DNA of 64,000 bases, taken from NCBI GenBank assembly GCA_964370295.1, contig CAYJIR010000002.1, positions 52,583 through 116,582 on the forward strand, read 5' to 3'. The notes under the pieces are model-generated. The model saw only the letters and a list, made by a program, of their open reading frames with translations. It did no database searches and was not told the origin of the DNA. The first letter of the stretch is position 1, and each line of letters starts with the position of its first letter. This DNA comes from JAAYCI01 sp964370295. Lineage in GTDB: Bacteria; Bacillota; Clostridia; Oscillospirales; Ruminococcaceae. Shown here in pieces: positions 16,646-26,290 of this stretch. A program made the translations under genes and the position numbers.

Positions 16646-18379
16646 ATGGAAAAACAATCCTTCAAACATCTATTAGATGTAGCCGCAGGGAGAAAAAAAT
16701 CTGATTTAGTGCTTAAAAATTGCAAAGTAGTGGATGTTTATTCCGCTTGCATTTATGAAGGAGATATTGCTATTTCCGATGGCCTTATTGCCGGCGTAGG
16801 CCAATATGAAGGTCACAAAACGATAGATGCCTGTGGCCTATATGCCACACCCGGCCTTATAGACAGCCACATCCACATTGAATCTTCCTATCTAACGCCC
16901 GAAGAATTTGGGCGCTTGGTGTTGGTGCGCGGCAGCACTTGTGTTGTGGCCGACCCCCACGAAATTGCCAATGTGTGCGGCTACGCAGGCATGCACTATA
17001 TGCTAAATGCTGCCAAAAATACGCCTTTAGATATCTTATATATGGTCCCCTCTTGCGTGCCTGCCACCCCCTTTGAAGACACGGGGGCTACCCTAGACGC
17101 ACAAGCCGTGCGTGATCTTTTGCAGGACCCGCACATTTTAGGCCTTGGCGAATTTATGAATTTCCCCGGAGTTGTAGCAGGCGATGAAACCTGCATGGAT
17201 AAATTATTGGCGGCCCAAGAGCAAAACAAACCCATCGACGGGCACAGCCCGTTTTTGGCAGGAAAAGCTTTAAATGCCTATGCCGCGGCACGCATCCAAA
17301 CAGACCACGAGTGCTCCACTGTGGCCGAAATGCAAGACAGAATTCGCCGTGGGCTTTATGTTCTATTGCGCCAAGGTTCTGCCTGCCACGATTTACGCCG
17401 GCTGGCCAAAGGTGTAAACGAACAAAATAGCCGCCGCTGTCTCTTATGCTCGGACGATCGCCAACCCAAGACACTTTTACAAGAGGGCCACATCGACAAC
17501 CTACTACAAATTTGTGTTAGCGAGGGCATCCCCGCCATCACAGCCATACAAATGGCCACACTTAATGCGGCAGAATGTTATGGTTTAAAGGACCGTGGCG
17601 CCATTGCACCGGGCTTACGTGCAGATTTTGTATTGTTTGAAAATTTACAAGAATTTAAGGCAAGAAAAGTGTTTGTGCAAGGCGAACTTGTGGCCGAAAA
17701 CGGACGCTACTTAAAAACGATAACACCCTATGACACCAGCTCTGTACAGGGCAGTTTTAATGTAAAAGATTTTTCTATAGAGCGCTTACATCCCAAGCTA
17801 AATGATACACGTGTTCATGCCATAGAACTTGTAAGCGGTGGTGTTCTGACCAAAAAGACCATAGAGGAAATCCGTTTAGATGAAACAGGCAATTTTATTT
17901 TTGATGCCACAAAAGATCTGGTTAAAACAGCCGTGATAGAACGCCACCACGGCACCGGAAAAGTGGCCTTAGGCTTTTTAAAAGGCTATGGCATACAGCG
18001 CGGGGCCGTGGCTTTGTCAATTTCTCACGATTCACACAATATCATCACAGCGGGTACTTCGGACGCCGACATGGCCTTTGCCGTGCAAACGCTCATTGCA
18101 CAAGGCGGTGGCATTGTCACGGTTCTAAACGAAAAACCCCTGGCCTGCATGCCTTTGCCCATTGCCGGTTTGATGAGCACACACAGTGGTGAATGGGTCA
18201 ACGAACAACTGATGCAAATACATAAGGTGGCTCACGAGGAGTTGGGCATTCAAAACGAGGTGGAGCCTGTGATGACCTTGTGCTTTATGTCACTTGCCGT
18301 AATCCCAGAAATCAAACTGACGGACCGTGGCCTTTTCGATGTTCTGCAATTTGATTTCATCCCCCTGCAAGCCCCTTAA
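16646..18379 (+). CDS. ade: Adenine deaminase
   Basis: Converts adenine to hypoxanthine in purine salvage. The 577-residue amidohydrolase has LIDSHIHIESS (metal motif, about 74-84), VADPHEIANVCG (about 104-115), GLGEFMNFPGV (about 163), the IDGHSP motif (about 200), CSDDRQP (about 271) and a C-terminal domain with SISHDSHNI and TSDADM. The ATG at 16646 follows AAGGTGGTCCTCC; the longer reading into the rubrerythrin gene is rejected. A terminator hairpin lies about 120 bp downstream. Confidence 0.95.
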   Translation: MEKQSFKHLLDVAAGRKKSDLVLKNCKVVDVYSACIYEGDIAISDGLIAGVGQYEGHKTIDACGLYATPGLIDSHIHIESSYLTPEEFGRLVLVRGSTCVVADPHEIANVCGYAGMHYMLNAAKNTPLDILYMVPSCVPATPFEDTGATLDAQAVRDLLQDPHILGLGEFMNFPGVVAGDETCMDKLLAAQEQNKPIDGHSPFLAGKALNAYAAARIQTDHECSTVAEMQDRIRRGLYVLLRQGSACHDLRRLAKGVNEQNSRRCLLCSDDRQPKTLLQEGHIDNLLQICVSEGIPAITAIQMATLNAAECYGLKDRGAIAPGLRADFVLFENLQEFKARKVFVQGELVAENGRYLKTITPYDTSSVQGSFNVKDFSIERLHPKLNDTRVHAIELVSGGVLTKKTIEEIRLDETGNFIFDATKDLVKTAVIERHHGTGKVALGFLKGYGIQRGAVALSISHDSHNIITAGTSDADMAFAVQTLIAQGGGIVTVLNEKPLACMPLPIAGLMSTHSGEWVNEQLMQIHKVAHEELGIQNEVEPVMTLCFMSLAVIPEIKLTDRGLFDVLQFDFIPLQAP

Positions 18380-18498
18380 CTATTTTTGCAGAGAACTTGC
18401 TTTGAAACCCTCACTTTTATCGATTACAAAAATACAGCACAAGCGCCGTAGCAGTGCGCATTTGCATGTTGAAAAGAGCACCCTGTTTAAAACCATAC

Positions 18499-18544
18499 AT
18501 ACGCAAAACACTGCTCCACATGGCATGTTTATGCGTATTTTTTT
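18499..18544 (+). terminator. Terminator of the HD-GYP/rubrerythrin/ade unit
   Basis: ATACGCA pairs with TGCGTAT, AAACA with TGTTT and TGC with GCA, forming a long stem followed by seven T residues. Confidence 0.75.
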
Positions 18545-18567
18545 GTGCGAAATCAAGGAATAAATAA

Positions 18568-18596
18568 TTGTATATTATTCATTAATATGGTATATT
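18568..18596 (+). promoter_or_regulatory. Promoter of the response-regulator gene
   Basis: TTGTAT, a 17-bp spacer and TATATT, about 50 bp upstream of the coding start at 18648. Confidence 0.65.
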
Positions 18597-18647
18597 TAGG
18601 TAGAAAGAGTATTCTCCGTTACACTTGATCCCAATGGGAGTGATGAT

Positions 18648-19718
18648 ATGGACAATAAAGCCAAACCAAAAGTGGTTATCATTGATGATAATGTCACCAA
18701 CCTCAGCCTTGCACGCAAGGCCTTGGGTGATGATTATCATATTGTTCTCATCAAAGATGGAGCCATGGCCATAGCGGAAATCCCCAATATCAAACCCGAC
18801 CTTATTTTATTGGATGTTGAAATGCCCGGCCTTAGTGGTTTTGATGTGATACGCAACATTAAAGACTATATGCCCGAGCCTTTTAAAAGTATCCCTATTA
18901 TCTTTCTTACCGCAAAAGACGATGGCGACAGCGAGTATCAAGGCCTTAACCTTGGCGCAGTAGACTATGTGATAAAACCCTTTTCTTCGGTCCTTTTAAA
19001 AAAAAGGGTAGAACTGCATTTAAAGCTACATAACTATAGCACCAACTTGGAAAATTTGGTAAAGGAAAAAACCTCTCACATTAAAGAACTGCAATATGCT
19101 ATTGTCTACACTTTATCTGAAATGGTTGAAAAACGCGACCAAAACACAGGTGGACACATTTTGCGTACCAGCCGCTATTTAAAAGCGCTTCTCCTTCAGG
19201 CTCAACTTGAGGGGGTGTATAGCGGAGAACTGGCCGGTGTGGATGTGGATTTGTACGCCCACGCTTCACAAATGCATGATGTGGGAAAAATTTGTATTTC
19301 GGATCAAATCTTACTAAAAAAAGACACCTTGACAAACGATGAATTTGACATCATGAAAAAGCACACTTCATACGGGAGCGACATAATACAATCTGCCATA
19401 CATGATGTGCAAGATGTAGAGTTTTTAGAAATCGCCGAACTTTTTGCCTATACGCACCACGAGAAATGGAATGGCACAGGCTACCCGCAAAAGTTATCGG
19501 GCGAGGATATCCCCATTTGTGGCAGGCTTATGGCCATTGTAGATGCTTATGATGCCATCACCTCGGAACGTCCCTATAAAAAAGCCAAAACACATGAAGA
19601 GGCCGTTGGCATACTTAAAGCAGACAGTGGCAGCCATTTCGACCCCATCTTGTTGCAGTGTTTTACAACAATTTCCGACCAGTTTAAAGCCATCCATGAT
19701 GAATGCGCCACAGCGTAA
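18648..19718 (+). CDS. Response regulator with HD-GYP output
   Basis: The 356-residue product has a receiver domain (about 8-125; acidic pocket IIDDN, phosphoacceptor Asp in LILLDVEMPG, conserved Lys in VIKPF), a short coiled linker, then an HD-GYP domain with GGHILRTSRY, HASQMHDVGK, HTSYGSDII and THHEKWNGTGYP. It should be a phosphorylation-controlled c-di-GMP phosphodiesterase. The start follows GGGAGTGATG. The next gene, 36 bp on, is a large hybrid histidine kinase, the likely phosphodonor. Confidence 0.93.
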   Translation: MDNKAKPKVVIIDDNVTNLSLARKALGDDYHIVLIKDGAMAIAEIPNIKPDLILLDVEMPGLSGFDVIRNIKDYMPEPFKSIPIIFLTAKDDGDSEYQGLNLGAVDYVIKPFSSVLLKKRVELHLKLHNYSTNLENLVKEKTSHIKELQYAIVYTLSEMVEKRDQNTGGHILRTSRYLKALLLQAQLEGVYSGELAGVDVDLYAHASQMHDVGKICISDQILLKKDTLTNDEFDIMKKHTSYGSDIIQSAIHDVQDVEFLEIAELFAYTHHEKWNGTGYPQKLSGEDIPICGRLMAIVDAYDAITSERPYKKAKTHEEAVGILKADSGSHFDPILLQCFTTISDQFKAIHDECATA

Positions 19719-19754
19719 GCATTTGTTTATTGTTTTACGAACGGAGGGATTTCT

Positions 19755-22700
19755 ATGTCGGATACCCAACAAAATAAGATAACCAATAAACATCTAATCG
19801 AAATTGTCTCTATCACTAATATCGGTGTTTGGATTTGGAATTTGCAAACTGACCATGTGAGCTATAGCAAGGAATGGGCTCGTATTGTGGGCTATGACCC
19901 CTCTGAACTTGTAAGCCATGTATCCACGTGGGAATCCATGCTGTTACCCAGTGATTTGGCCCATGCAGAAAGCCGTGTTGCACTTCATCTTGCAGGGCAA
20001 GCACCCATATACGAAGCGGAATTCCGCATGGTGAAAAAAGATGGTTCCATCATTTGGGGGCATGATAAAGGACGTATAACCCAATACACAGAAGATGGGA
20101 AACCACTTATTTTATGCGGTGTTTTGCAAGACATCACCTCCATTAAACTAACCGAGCAAAAATTGCGCGAAAGCACCGAAATATTAAATTTAGCCATAGA
20201 AGTGGCCGAATTCGGCACGTGGGACTGGGACCTGGAGGCCAACAGCATTTCCTATAATGATGAATATCTGAAAATGCTTGGCTACACACAAGATGAAATT
20301 ACCGGCACCTTAGAAGAATGGGAAGACATGAACCACCCCGAAGACTTGCCAATGGTGTCGCAAATGCTTGACGATTTCACCCTAGGGCGCATCCTGAAAT
20401 ACGAGTGTGAAACCAGAATGCGCCATAAAAACGGCCACTACATATGGACACGTGATGTGGGGCGTATCGCGGCAAAGGATGATAACGGCAAGGCCAAACG
20501 GGTGATTGGCGGGCATTTAAACATAGATGGGCTAAAGCAATCCAAAAGCCAGTTGGAGGCTACTTTACGGGCCTTGGAAAACCACCAAACCCATTTGGAG
20601 CAGCAAATTGAAGAGAGAACCAAGGCCTTGCTCGAGCAAGACCATTTGCTGCTAACCGTAAACGAAATATCGCGCAAGCTTCTCACTTTAAATGACAAAT
20701 TGGATTTCGACCATGTTCTTACAGACTGTTTAAAAAGCCTTGCGTTGGCCTATGGTGCGCCTGAAATTACACTTTGGCGTTTCATTATTGTGCAGGGAAG
20801 AAAATATATTTATATCAGCCATGCCTACAAAGATGGCCATGAACTTATTTTTAATCTTGCCGACATCCCTCAATTTATAGAAAGTTTGCCCCCAAAACAA
20901 AACATTCTCTATCAAAAACCAGACGGAAATATCATTATCCACTATGGGATACTTAAAAGAGACTTCCGTCGCCGTGTGGAAACCGAAAGAGCCACGGCAG
21001 ATTTTATGACAAGTATTCCAGACGATTTTGCAGACTACTTAAAAGGAAGTTTTTCTAACAACCATTCCCTTTTGGTTTCGCCCATTTATATCTATAACGA
21101 TTTGTTTGGCTTTATTGCCGTCGGCAGCGAAAACGACGGCCATTTCCACACCGAAGCACAAGATAACATGCTAATGGTTAGCGGAAAATTATTTGCCAAT
21201 GCGCAAAAAAAACACGAAACAGACGAGCAACTGCGCCAAGCACACGAAGAAGCTCTGCTTAGCTCCAAAGCGAAGAGTAACTTTTTAGCCAACATGAGCC
21301 ATGAAATTCGCACACCTTTAAACGCCATTCTTGGCATGGCGGAAATTGTTTCGCGCGAAAGTGCAGGCCGTGCCACCGAAAGCTATTCCCTAGAGATAAA
21401 AAAAGCCAGTGAAAACCTTTTGGCCATCATCAACGATATTCTAGATATCTCCAAAATTGAATCCGGAAAATTGGAAATCATTAATTCCGAGTATTATATT
21501 TCCTCTTTGTTTAATGATGTTATCAGCCTTCTAAGGATTCGCCTGGAAGACAAACCCATTCTCTTCACCACTTTTATCGATCGCAATATCCCTGCCAAGC
21601 TAAAAGGTGACGAAGTACGCCTTAAACAAATTCTATTAAACCTGCTTGGCAATGCCATTAAATTTACGAAAAGCGGCAATATCCACTTAAGCGCCACCTG
21701 TAAGTGCGAAAACAATGTCGCCATACTTCGCTTTGAAGTGAGCGATACAGGCAGTGGCATCAAAGAGGATGACATGGACAAATTGTTTTTGCAATTTGAA
21801 CGTGTTGACACAAAGAAAAACCGAAATATCGAGGGCACAGGCTTGGGCCTTGCCATCACAAAACAACTGTGCGAAATGATGGGTGGCAATATTTCAGTTC
21901 ACAGTATCTATGGCGAGGGTTCCACCTTCACCATATGCCTTCCCCAAACATACACAGAATACCTTCCCCTCACCGGTCTCCCTCCTGTTCGCAACGTGCT
22001 TTTGTACGAAGCGCGAAAATACTATGCCAATTCCATTTTGCAGACCGTGGAAAACCTAGGTTCACAATGTACTGTTTGCACCAACCAATCGGAGCTTTTT
22101 TGCTGTTTAAACGACAATAAATATGACTATTTACTCACCTCAGCCGTGCATCTCTCTAAGGTGAAAAGTGTAAAACAAAGTTTACAACAAGATTTCGATA
22201 TCGTGCTAATGACAGAACAAGGCGATTTAACCATGTACCGGGATGTGCTTAGTGTAAGCCTGCCCTTATATTGTCTGCCCTTATCAGATATTTTTGGCGG
22301 TAGTGGGGTTTTAGAGCAAAACACTACCAAAGCAAATCACTTCATTGCCCCGGATGCCAAAGTGCTTGTTGTCGATGATAACCAGGTCAATTTGATGGTT
22401 GCAAAAGGACTAATGTCTTTATATAAGCTTAACATCGAAACTGCCGCAAACGGTGCTTTAGCCGTTGATATGGTTAAAAACAAACGATACGACCTAGTTT
22501 TTATGGACCATATGATGCCCGAGATGGATGGCATAGACGCCACCGCAGAAATCCGAAAATTGCCCGGAGATTATTTTTGCAATCTGCCCATTGTTGCCCT
22601 GACAGCCAATGCGCTGGTAGGTGCTCGAGAATTATTTGAAAAAGAGGGCATGAATGATTTTTTGGCTAAACCTATAGAAACACAAAAGCTAAACGATATC

Positions 22701-23381
22701 CTGCTGCGCTGGATTCCCAAAGAAAAACAACAAAGCGCCGCACCGATGCCTTGGGCCACCGGCTCAGAGTATGAAATTTACATCGAAGGGATTAACACAC
22801 AATACGGCCTTCAGCTTGTGGGTGGAAAGGTATCCGATTACATGGATGTTTTGGCCACCTTCTATAAGGATGGACTACGCAAAACAAGCTCGTTGTATAC
22901 CATGTACGTACAGCGAGACCTGGTTAATTTTAAAATAGATATCCATGCGCTTAAAAGTGCTATGGCCTCTATTGGCGCCTTCCATGTTTCTCAACAAGCA
23001 AAAAAACTGGAGGAAGCTGCCCAAAAAGACGATTGGGATTATATTGATGCTCATTTCGAAGATTTCCTGCATTCTTTTGAGAACCTTTTAAGCACCTTAG
23101 AAGGCCATGTGCAACCTCTTACTGTAGAAGATACCCAAGCCAAATCCCAAGGTGACGTTGCCATTTTGGAAACCAATTTATCCGCCTTAGAAGAGGCTCT
23201 TAATTCTTTTGATATTGACCTTATTGAAAAAACCTTGCACGATTGCATGGCTTACGAATGGGCGGGAAGTATTACTAAACATCTGCAGATGATACAAGAA
23301 TTTTCCGAAGCTTTTGAGTACTATAATGCCAGACCCTTGCTTGATTCCATCAAAACAGAAATTTCACAGCACTACAGCTAA
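19755..23381 (+). CDS. Hybrid sensor histidine kinase (PAS-PAS-GAF-HisKA-HATPase-REC-Hpt)
   Basis: A 1208-residue cytosolic kinase. Two PAS/PAC domains (about 10-130 and 145-270), a coiled coil (about 275-300), a GAF-like segment (about 305-490), HisKA with ANMSHEIRTPLN (His about 516), and HATPase with GNAIKFT, DTGSGI and GTGLGLAI. A degenerate receiver (about 745-860) lacks the acidic pocket. A real receiver (about 870-990; VVDDN, FMDHMMPEMDG) and an Hpt domain (IHALKSAMASIGA, about 1062) follow. No transmembrane segment is seen. All modules for an internal phosphorelay are present, most likely ending at the REC-HD-GYP protein encoded just upstream. The start follows GGAGGGA. A strong terminator follows. 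Confidence 0.93.
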   Translation: MSDTQQNKITNKHLIEIVSITNIGVWIWNLQTDHVSYSKEWARIVGYDPSELVSHVSTWESMLLPSDLAHAESRVALHLAGQAPIYEAEFRMVKKDGSIIWGHDKGRITQYTEDGKPLILCGVLQDITSIKLTEQKLRESTEILNLAIEVAEFGTWDWDLEANSISYNDEYLKMLGYTQDEITGTLEEWEDMNHPEDLPMVSQMLDDFTLGRILKYECETRMRHKNGHYIWTRDVGRIAAKDDNGKAKRVIGGHLNIDGLKQSKSQLEATLRALENHQTHLEQQIEERTKALLEQDHLLLTVNEISRKLLTLNDKLDFDHVLTDCLKSLALAYGAPEITLWRFIIVQGRKYIYISHAYKDGHELIFNLADIPQFIESLPPKQNILYQKPDGNIIIHYGILKRDFRRRVETERATADFMTSIPDDFADYLKGSFSNNHSLLVSPIYIYNDLFGFIAVGSENDGHFHTEAQDNMLMVSGKLFANAQKKHETDEQLRQAHEEALLSSKAKSNFLANMSHEIRTPLNAILGMAEIVSRESAGRATESYSLEIKKASENLLAIINDILDISKIESGKLEIINSEYYISSLFNDVISLLRIRLEDKPILFTTFIDRNIPAKLKGDEVRLKQILLNLLGNAIKFTKSGNIHLSATCKCENNVAILRFEVSDTGSGIKEDDMDKLFLQFERVDTKKNRNIEGTGLGLAITKQLCEMMGGNISVHSIYGEGSTFTICLPQTYTEYLPLTGLPPVRNVLLYEARKYYANSILQTVENLGSQCTVCTNQSELFCCLNDNKYDYLLTSAVHLSKVKSVKQSLQQDFDIVLMTEQGDLTMYRDVLSVSLPLYCLPLSDIFGGSGVLEQNTTKANHFIAPDAKVLVVDDNQVNLMVAKGLMSLYKLNIETAANGALAVDMVKNKRYDLVFMDHMMPEMDGIDATAEIRKLPGDYFCNLPIVALTANALVGARELFEKEGMNDFLAKPIETQKLNDILLRWIPKEKQQSAAPMPWATGSEYEIYIEGINTQYGLQLVGGKVSDYMDVLATFYKDGLRKTSSLYTMYVQRDLVNFKIDIHALKSAMASIGAFHVSQQAKKLEEAAQKDDWDYIDAHFEDFLHSFENLLSTLEGHVQPLTVEDTQAKSQGDVAILETNLSALEEALNSFDIDLIEKTLHDCMAYEWAGSITKHLQMIQEFSEAFEYYNARPLLDSIKTEISQHYS

Positions 23382-23457
23382 CAGATTTTTAACAATCGTA
23401 CATATTCACTTTTCTCTATTTATATGTTTGTCTATGTTTTGTTTTCTATCCACACTC

Positions 23458-23506
23458 AACAACAACTGTATATCACCTTGCAAGGTGATATACAGTTGTT
23501 GTTTTA
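23458..23506 (+). terminator. Terminator after the hybrid kinase
   Basis: A perfect stem of 19 bp (ACAACAACTGTATATCACC with its complement) around a TTGCAA loop, followed by TTTT. Confidence 0.85.
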
Positions 23507-23655
23507 AAGTCGGCACCACATTCTCTATTGTAGGTATCACCGCTTATAGGGTATTGTGCAAATTTCTTATAGAGCACTCAATACCTATAAAACGATAAGT
23601 GATCAACCTAAATAGAACCGGTAAATAACAAGGAACTTTATCTTCTTTTGTGCTG

Positions 23656-23982
23656 TTATTTCATCCCCCAAACCGCAAGTGATTGCAATGTTGGCATAAG
23701 CTCTTTAGACTTTTCAGTAATAAAATATTCTACACGAATGGGCATTTCATTATATTGCACCCTTGTTATTAAACCATCTTTTTCTAAGTCTTTTAAAGAA
23801 GATGCTAGCATCGTATTCGTAATACCTTGAACTTTTTTCATAAGTTCGTTATACCGAATCCCTTGTTCTCTTGAAAGTACACAAAGAATGGGGATTTTCC
23901 ATTTACCACCAATACGTTTAAGCGATATTTGTAAAGGACATTCTTGCATACAGGGACAATGTTCTGCTTTGCACTCACTCAT
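23656..23982 (-). CDS. HxlR family transcriptional regulator
   Basis: The 108-residue winged-helix protein has the typical N-terminal Cys-containing stretch (CPCMQECP) then ISLKRIGGKWKIPIL, RYNELMKKVQGIT and LKDLEKDGLITR. HxlR proteins often sense aldehydes, quinones or redox state through cysteines. It is divergent from a split-barrel flavoprotein gene at 24105 with overlapping promoters, so it probably controls that gene and itself. Confidence 0.92.
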   Translation of the reverse strand: MSECKAEHCPCMQECPLQISLKRIGGKWKIPILCVLSREQGIRYNELMKKVQGITNTMLASSLKDLEKDGLITRVQYNEMPIRVEYFITEKSKELMPTLQSLAVWGMK

Positions 23983-24016
23983 ACTTTTCTTAGCTCCTCA
24001 TATTTTTTTGCGTTAT

Positions 24017-24072
24017 TGACTTAAAATTCATTTCTATGCTACCATTATATAAACTAAGAAAAACAAAGTCAA
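24017..24072. promoter_or_regulatory. Overlapping divergent promoters, hxlR-type gene and flavoprotein gene
   Basis: Minus strand: TTGACT (24072-24067), 17-bp spacer, TATAAT (24049-24044). Plus strand: TTGACT (24017-24022), 17-bp spacer, TACCAT (24040-24045). The two -10 boxes overlap, and the outer TTGACTT/AAGTCAA elements form an inverted repeat, a natural place for one regulator to act on both genes. Confidence 0.7.
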
Positions 24073-24104
24073 TCAGTAAAACTTGTCAAAAAAAGGAGTC
24101 CACA

Positions 24105-24503
24105 ATGAAAAATTTAGAAAATGTAAGCGAACTATTCAGAGACCAGGAAAGCACAAAAATTATCAGCACAATATCAAAAGATGGTGAAATTCATTCAATT
24201 GTAGCCGGCAGCATTATGGTTATCGACAATGATACGATGGCCGTTGCTGAAGCGATGATGAAAACAACCGCTGCAAACCTAGAAGCAAATAATAAAGTGG
24301 CTCTTCTTGCTGTTAAAGGCATGGAGTCTTATTTAGTTAACGCTACGGTTCAAAAACGTCATACAGACGGCCACCTTTTCGACACAATTGCGGAAAATTT
24401 TGCAAAAATGAATATTCAAATTAAAGCAGTCTGGACTTTTACAGTGGATAAAATTTGTGATGAAAGTGCAAACCCGGCAAGAGCTGGAAAACAACTTTAT
24501 TAA
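24105..24503 (+). CDS. Pyridoxamine 5'-phosphate oxidase-like FMN split-barrel protein
   Basis: A 132-residue product starting MKNLENVSELF after AAAGGAG. The sequence (IISTISKDGEIHSIVAG, KTTAANLEANNKVALLAVKG, DTIAENFAKMN) fits small FMN-binding split-barrel proteins of the PNPOx-like superfamily. The substrate is unknown. It is divergent from an HxlR regulator, an arrangement seen with stress-induced flavoproteins. Its stop TAA (24501-24503) lies on the AATTA flank of repeat copy C, so the element sits immediately at its 3' end. Confidence 0.8.
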   Translation: MKNLENVSELFRDQESTKIISTISKDGEIHSIVAGSIMVIDNDTMAVAEAMMKTTAANLEANNKVALLAVKGMESYLVNATVQKRHTDGHLFDTIAENFAKMNIQIKAVWTFTVDKICDESANPARAGKQLY

Positions 24504-24506
24504 TTA

Positions 24507-24756
24507 ATGCCTGCTGAATAAACCCCTGTGGGGTTCATTCAGCCCCACCGCAAAATGCGGCGGCCATAAAAGTGCCTAAAACAGCACTTTTATGGGGCAT
24601 ATCTTGATGCACTCCACTGTGTTTTCGCCCCTTAAATGAAAAGGCGAAAACGAAAGTGCAAGGTTTTTGTGTGACAAGCAGAAAAACCTATGCACTTTTC
24701 CAAATAAAAAATTTCATTTTATAATATGTATATGCCTTTTTTGTTCAGTGAGCATT
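24507..24756 (-). mobile_element. 255-bp MITE-like hairpin element, copy C
   Basis: Full-length copy (250 bp) in the same orientation as copy B. The left flank is AATTA (24502-24506); the right flank ACATA (24757-24761) is a poor match, so this duplication has decayed or the copy has rearranged. Termini are ATGCCTGCTGAA and GTTCAGTGAGCATT. In element orientation the terminal stem GAATGAACCCC/GGGGTTTATTC contains a G:T pair where other copies have G:C or A:T. Confidence 0.82.
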
Positions 24757-24816
24757 ACATAAGCCGGCCTTTTTCTCTTGTGGCACAGGGAAAGCAATTT
24801 TTTGCTTGAGTTTTTT

Positions 24817-25172
24817 TTAATCTTCCCGGTACCTATAATTTTCAAGATATTCAAACTCATCTATGGCGATGCTTTCCCGTAACCAATACAGATTTTCAAA
24901 AACGGTACGTCGGTTTAAATTTTTTGTTGTCAAACAGAATGAGCTCTTCAATATCTGAAACACAAAGCGCTATGCCCTTATCCAAAGCCTTGAAAATGAA
25001 ATGTTCTGCATTGGGAAACTCTGCCAACTGAAAGGTGATTTCAACCACTTCATCCTTTGCCGAAAAATCTTGCATTTCCATAGCGCCAAGAAGTTTTTGT
25101 CGTCTGGCAAATCGTAAAAAATTTCGTAAAACTCTCCCAAGACAAGCTGCTGAAATCATAGCTTTGACCCAT
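24817..25172 (-). pseudogene. Frameshifted gene of unknown function
   Basis: Three consecutive reading frames together make one plausible protein of about 118 residues. The start MGQSYDFSSLSWESF follows GAGGTG. A middle part in the next frame reads KLLGAMEMQDFSAKDEVV and ends near ELILFDNKKF. The C-terminus is in the third frame, RRTVFENLYWLRESIAID then a stop at 24817. The first shift falls near a T6 run and the second at an A6 run, so either true decay or homopolymer errors could explain it. I do not recognise the family. It follows the esterase gene by about 75 bp and precedes repeat copy C. Confidence 0.55.
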
Positions 25173-25246
25173 ATTCTGCACCTCAAATCATACATAAGGT
25201 AGTTATCTGCACGATAATGATCCTCACAAATGATTATACATAACAT

Positions 25247-26290
25247 TTATGGCTGTACCGTTCTATAATTTTCTACCGCATACTCGTAACTTGCAAGCAG
25301 GTTATCCCAAGCCCGATTTGTAATTTGCGATTCAGTTGCCACAACATCAAAGCCATGATACGCACCCTCATAAGTGTCAAATTCTACAGGCACACCTGCA
25401 TTTTGGAGCAACTGCACATACGCAAGAGTATCTGCATAAAAGGGATCTTCTGTGCCTACAAATGTATAGGTCGGCGGTAAACCAGAAAAATCCTCTGCCA
25501 CATTCGGCGAGGCATACCCGGGAACATTCTCTGCGGTGTAAAGATCGCCGAGATACAGCTGCCACGCTATTTCATTGCGCTCGAAGTCCCATACAAGCAG
25601 GTCTTCCTCATCTCCATTCGGGATGGACCGGTGGTCAATCATAGGGTAAAGCGGCATTTGAAAAGCAATATTTACTTCACCTTGGTCTCTTGCATAAAGA
25701 GAAAGAGCTGCTGAAAGCCCACCACCGGCACTGCCACCACCAACGAAAATTTGCTGTTCGTCTATTCGCAAAATTTCTGCATTATTTCTCACCCAAAGCA
25801 GTGTGGAATATGCGTCATTCAGCGCCGCAGGGTAGGGCGCATCCACCGACAGCGTGTAAGCGGGCGAAATAACCACAGCGCCATTATACAAGGCAAACTT
25901 TTGCATAAGGCCCAGCTCATCCTCGGGCTTTTTCATGGCATAACCACCACCATGAAACCAGATAACGGCATTGGTTATCTCTGTTTGATTTTGCGCCCTC
26001 ATCACCAAAATGCGCAGTTCATGTCCATTCTCGGTGTCAATCCAAACTTCTTGCAAAGAAATATCTTCAGAAAGTTCTGCCGGCATGCTGGGTATATTTT
26101 CGCTCAGATTTCTAAGGCTCTCTTCGTCATCAAAATGGACCAATACATCCGAAACCAAACCGATTATACGCATATCTTCGTATATATGGGAATAGGCGAT
26201 GTTAATATATACCACTGCACCTATAAGCAAAACCACAGGCACAGCAATAATAAGAGAAACAGTCATTAATATTTTTTTTGGTTTTTTCAT
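25247..26290 (-). CDS. Alpha/beta hydrolase (HSL/esterase family), membrane-anchored
   Basis: The 347-residue product has an N-terminal hydrophobic segment (about 8-30), then an alpha/beta hydrolase domain. The oxyanion motif is IWFHGGGYAM (about 114-123) and the nucleophile elbow is VGGGSAGGG, where GDSAGG is usual in this family. The Asp lies in GTEDPFY and the His in GAYHGFD. It probably hydrolyses short acyl esters at the membrane face. A relaxed inverted motif (ACCC-N4-GGGT, about 26382-26399) lies upstream and may be a regulatory site. The gene downstream is the frameshifted one at 25172. Confidence 0.85.
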   Translation of the reverse strand: MKKPKKILMTVSLIIAVPVVLLIGAVVYINIAYSHIYEDMRIIGLVSDVLVHFDDEESLRNLSENIPSMPAELSEDISLQEVWIDTENGHELRILVMRAQNQTEITNAVIWFHGGGYAMKKPEDELGLMQKFALYNGAVVISPAYTLSVDAPYPAALNDAYSTLLWVRNNAEILRIDEQQIFVGGGSAGGGLSAALSLYARDQGEVNIAFQMPLYPMIDHRSIPNGDEEDLLVWDFERNEIAWQLYLGDLYTAENVPGYASPNVAEDFSGLPPTYTFVGTEDPFYADTLAYVQLLQNAGVPVEFDTYEGAYHGFDVVATESQITNRAWDNLLASYEYAVENYRTVQP

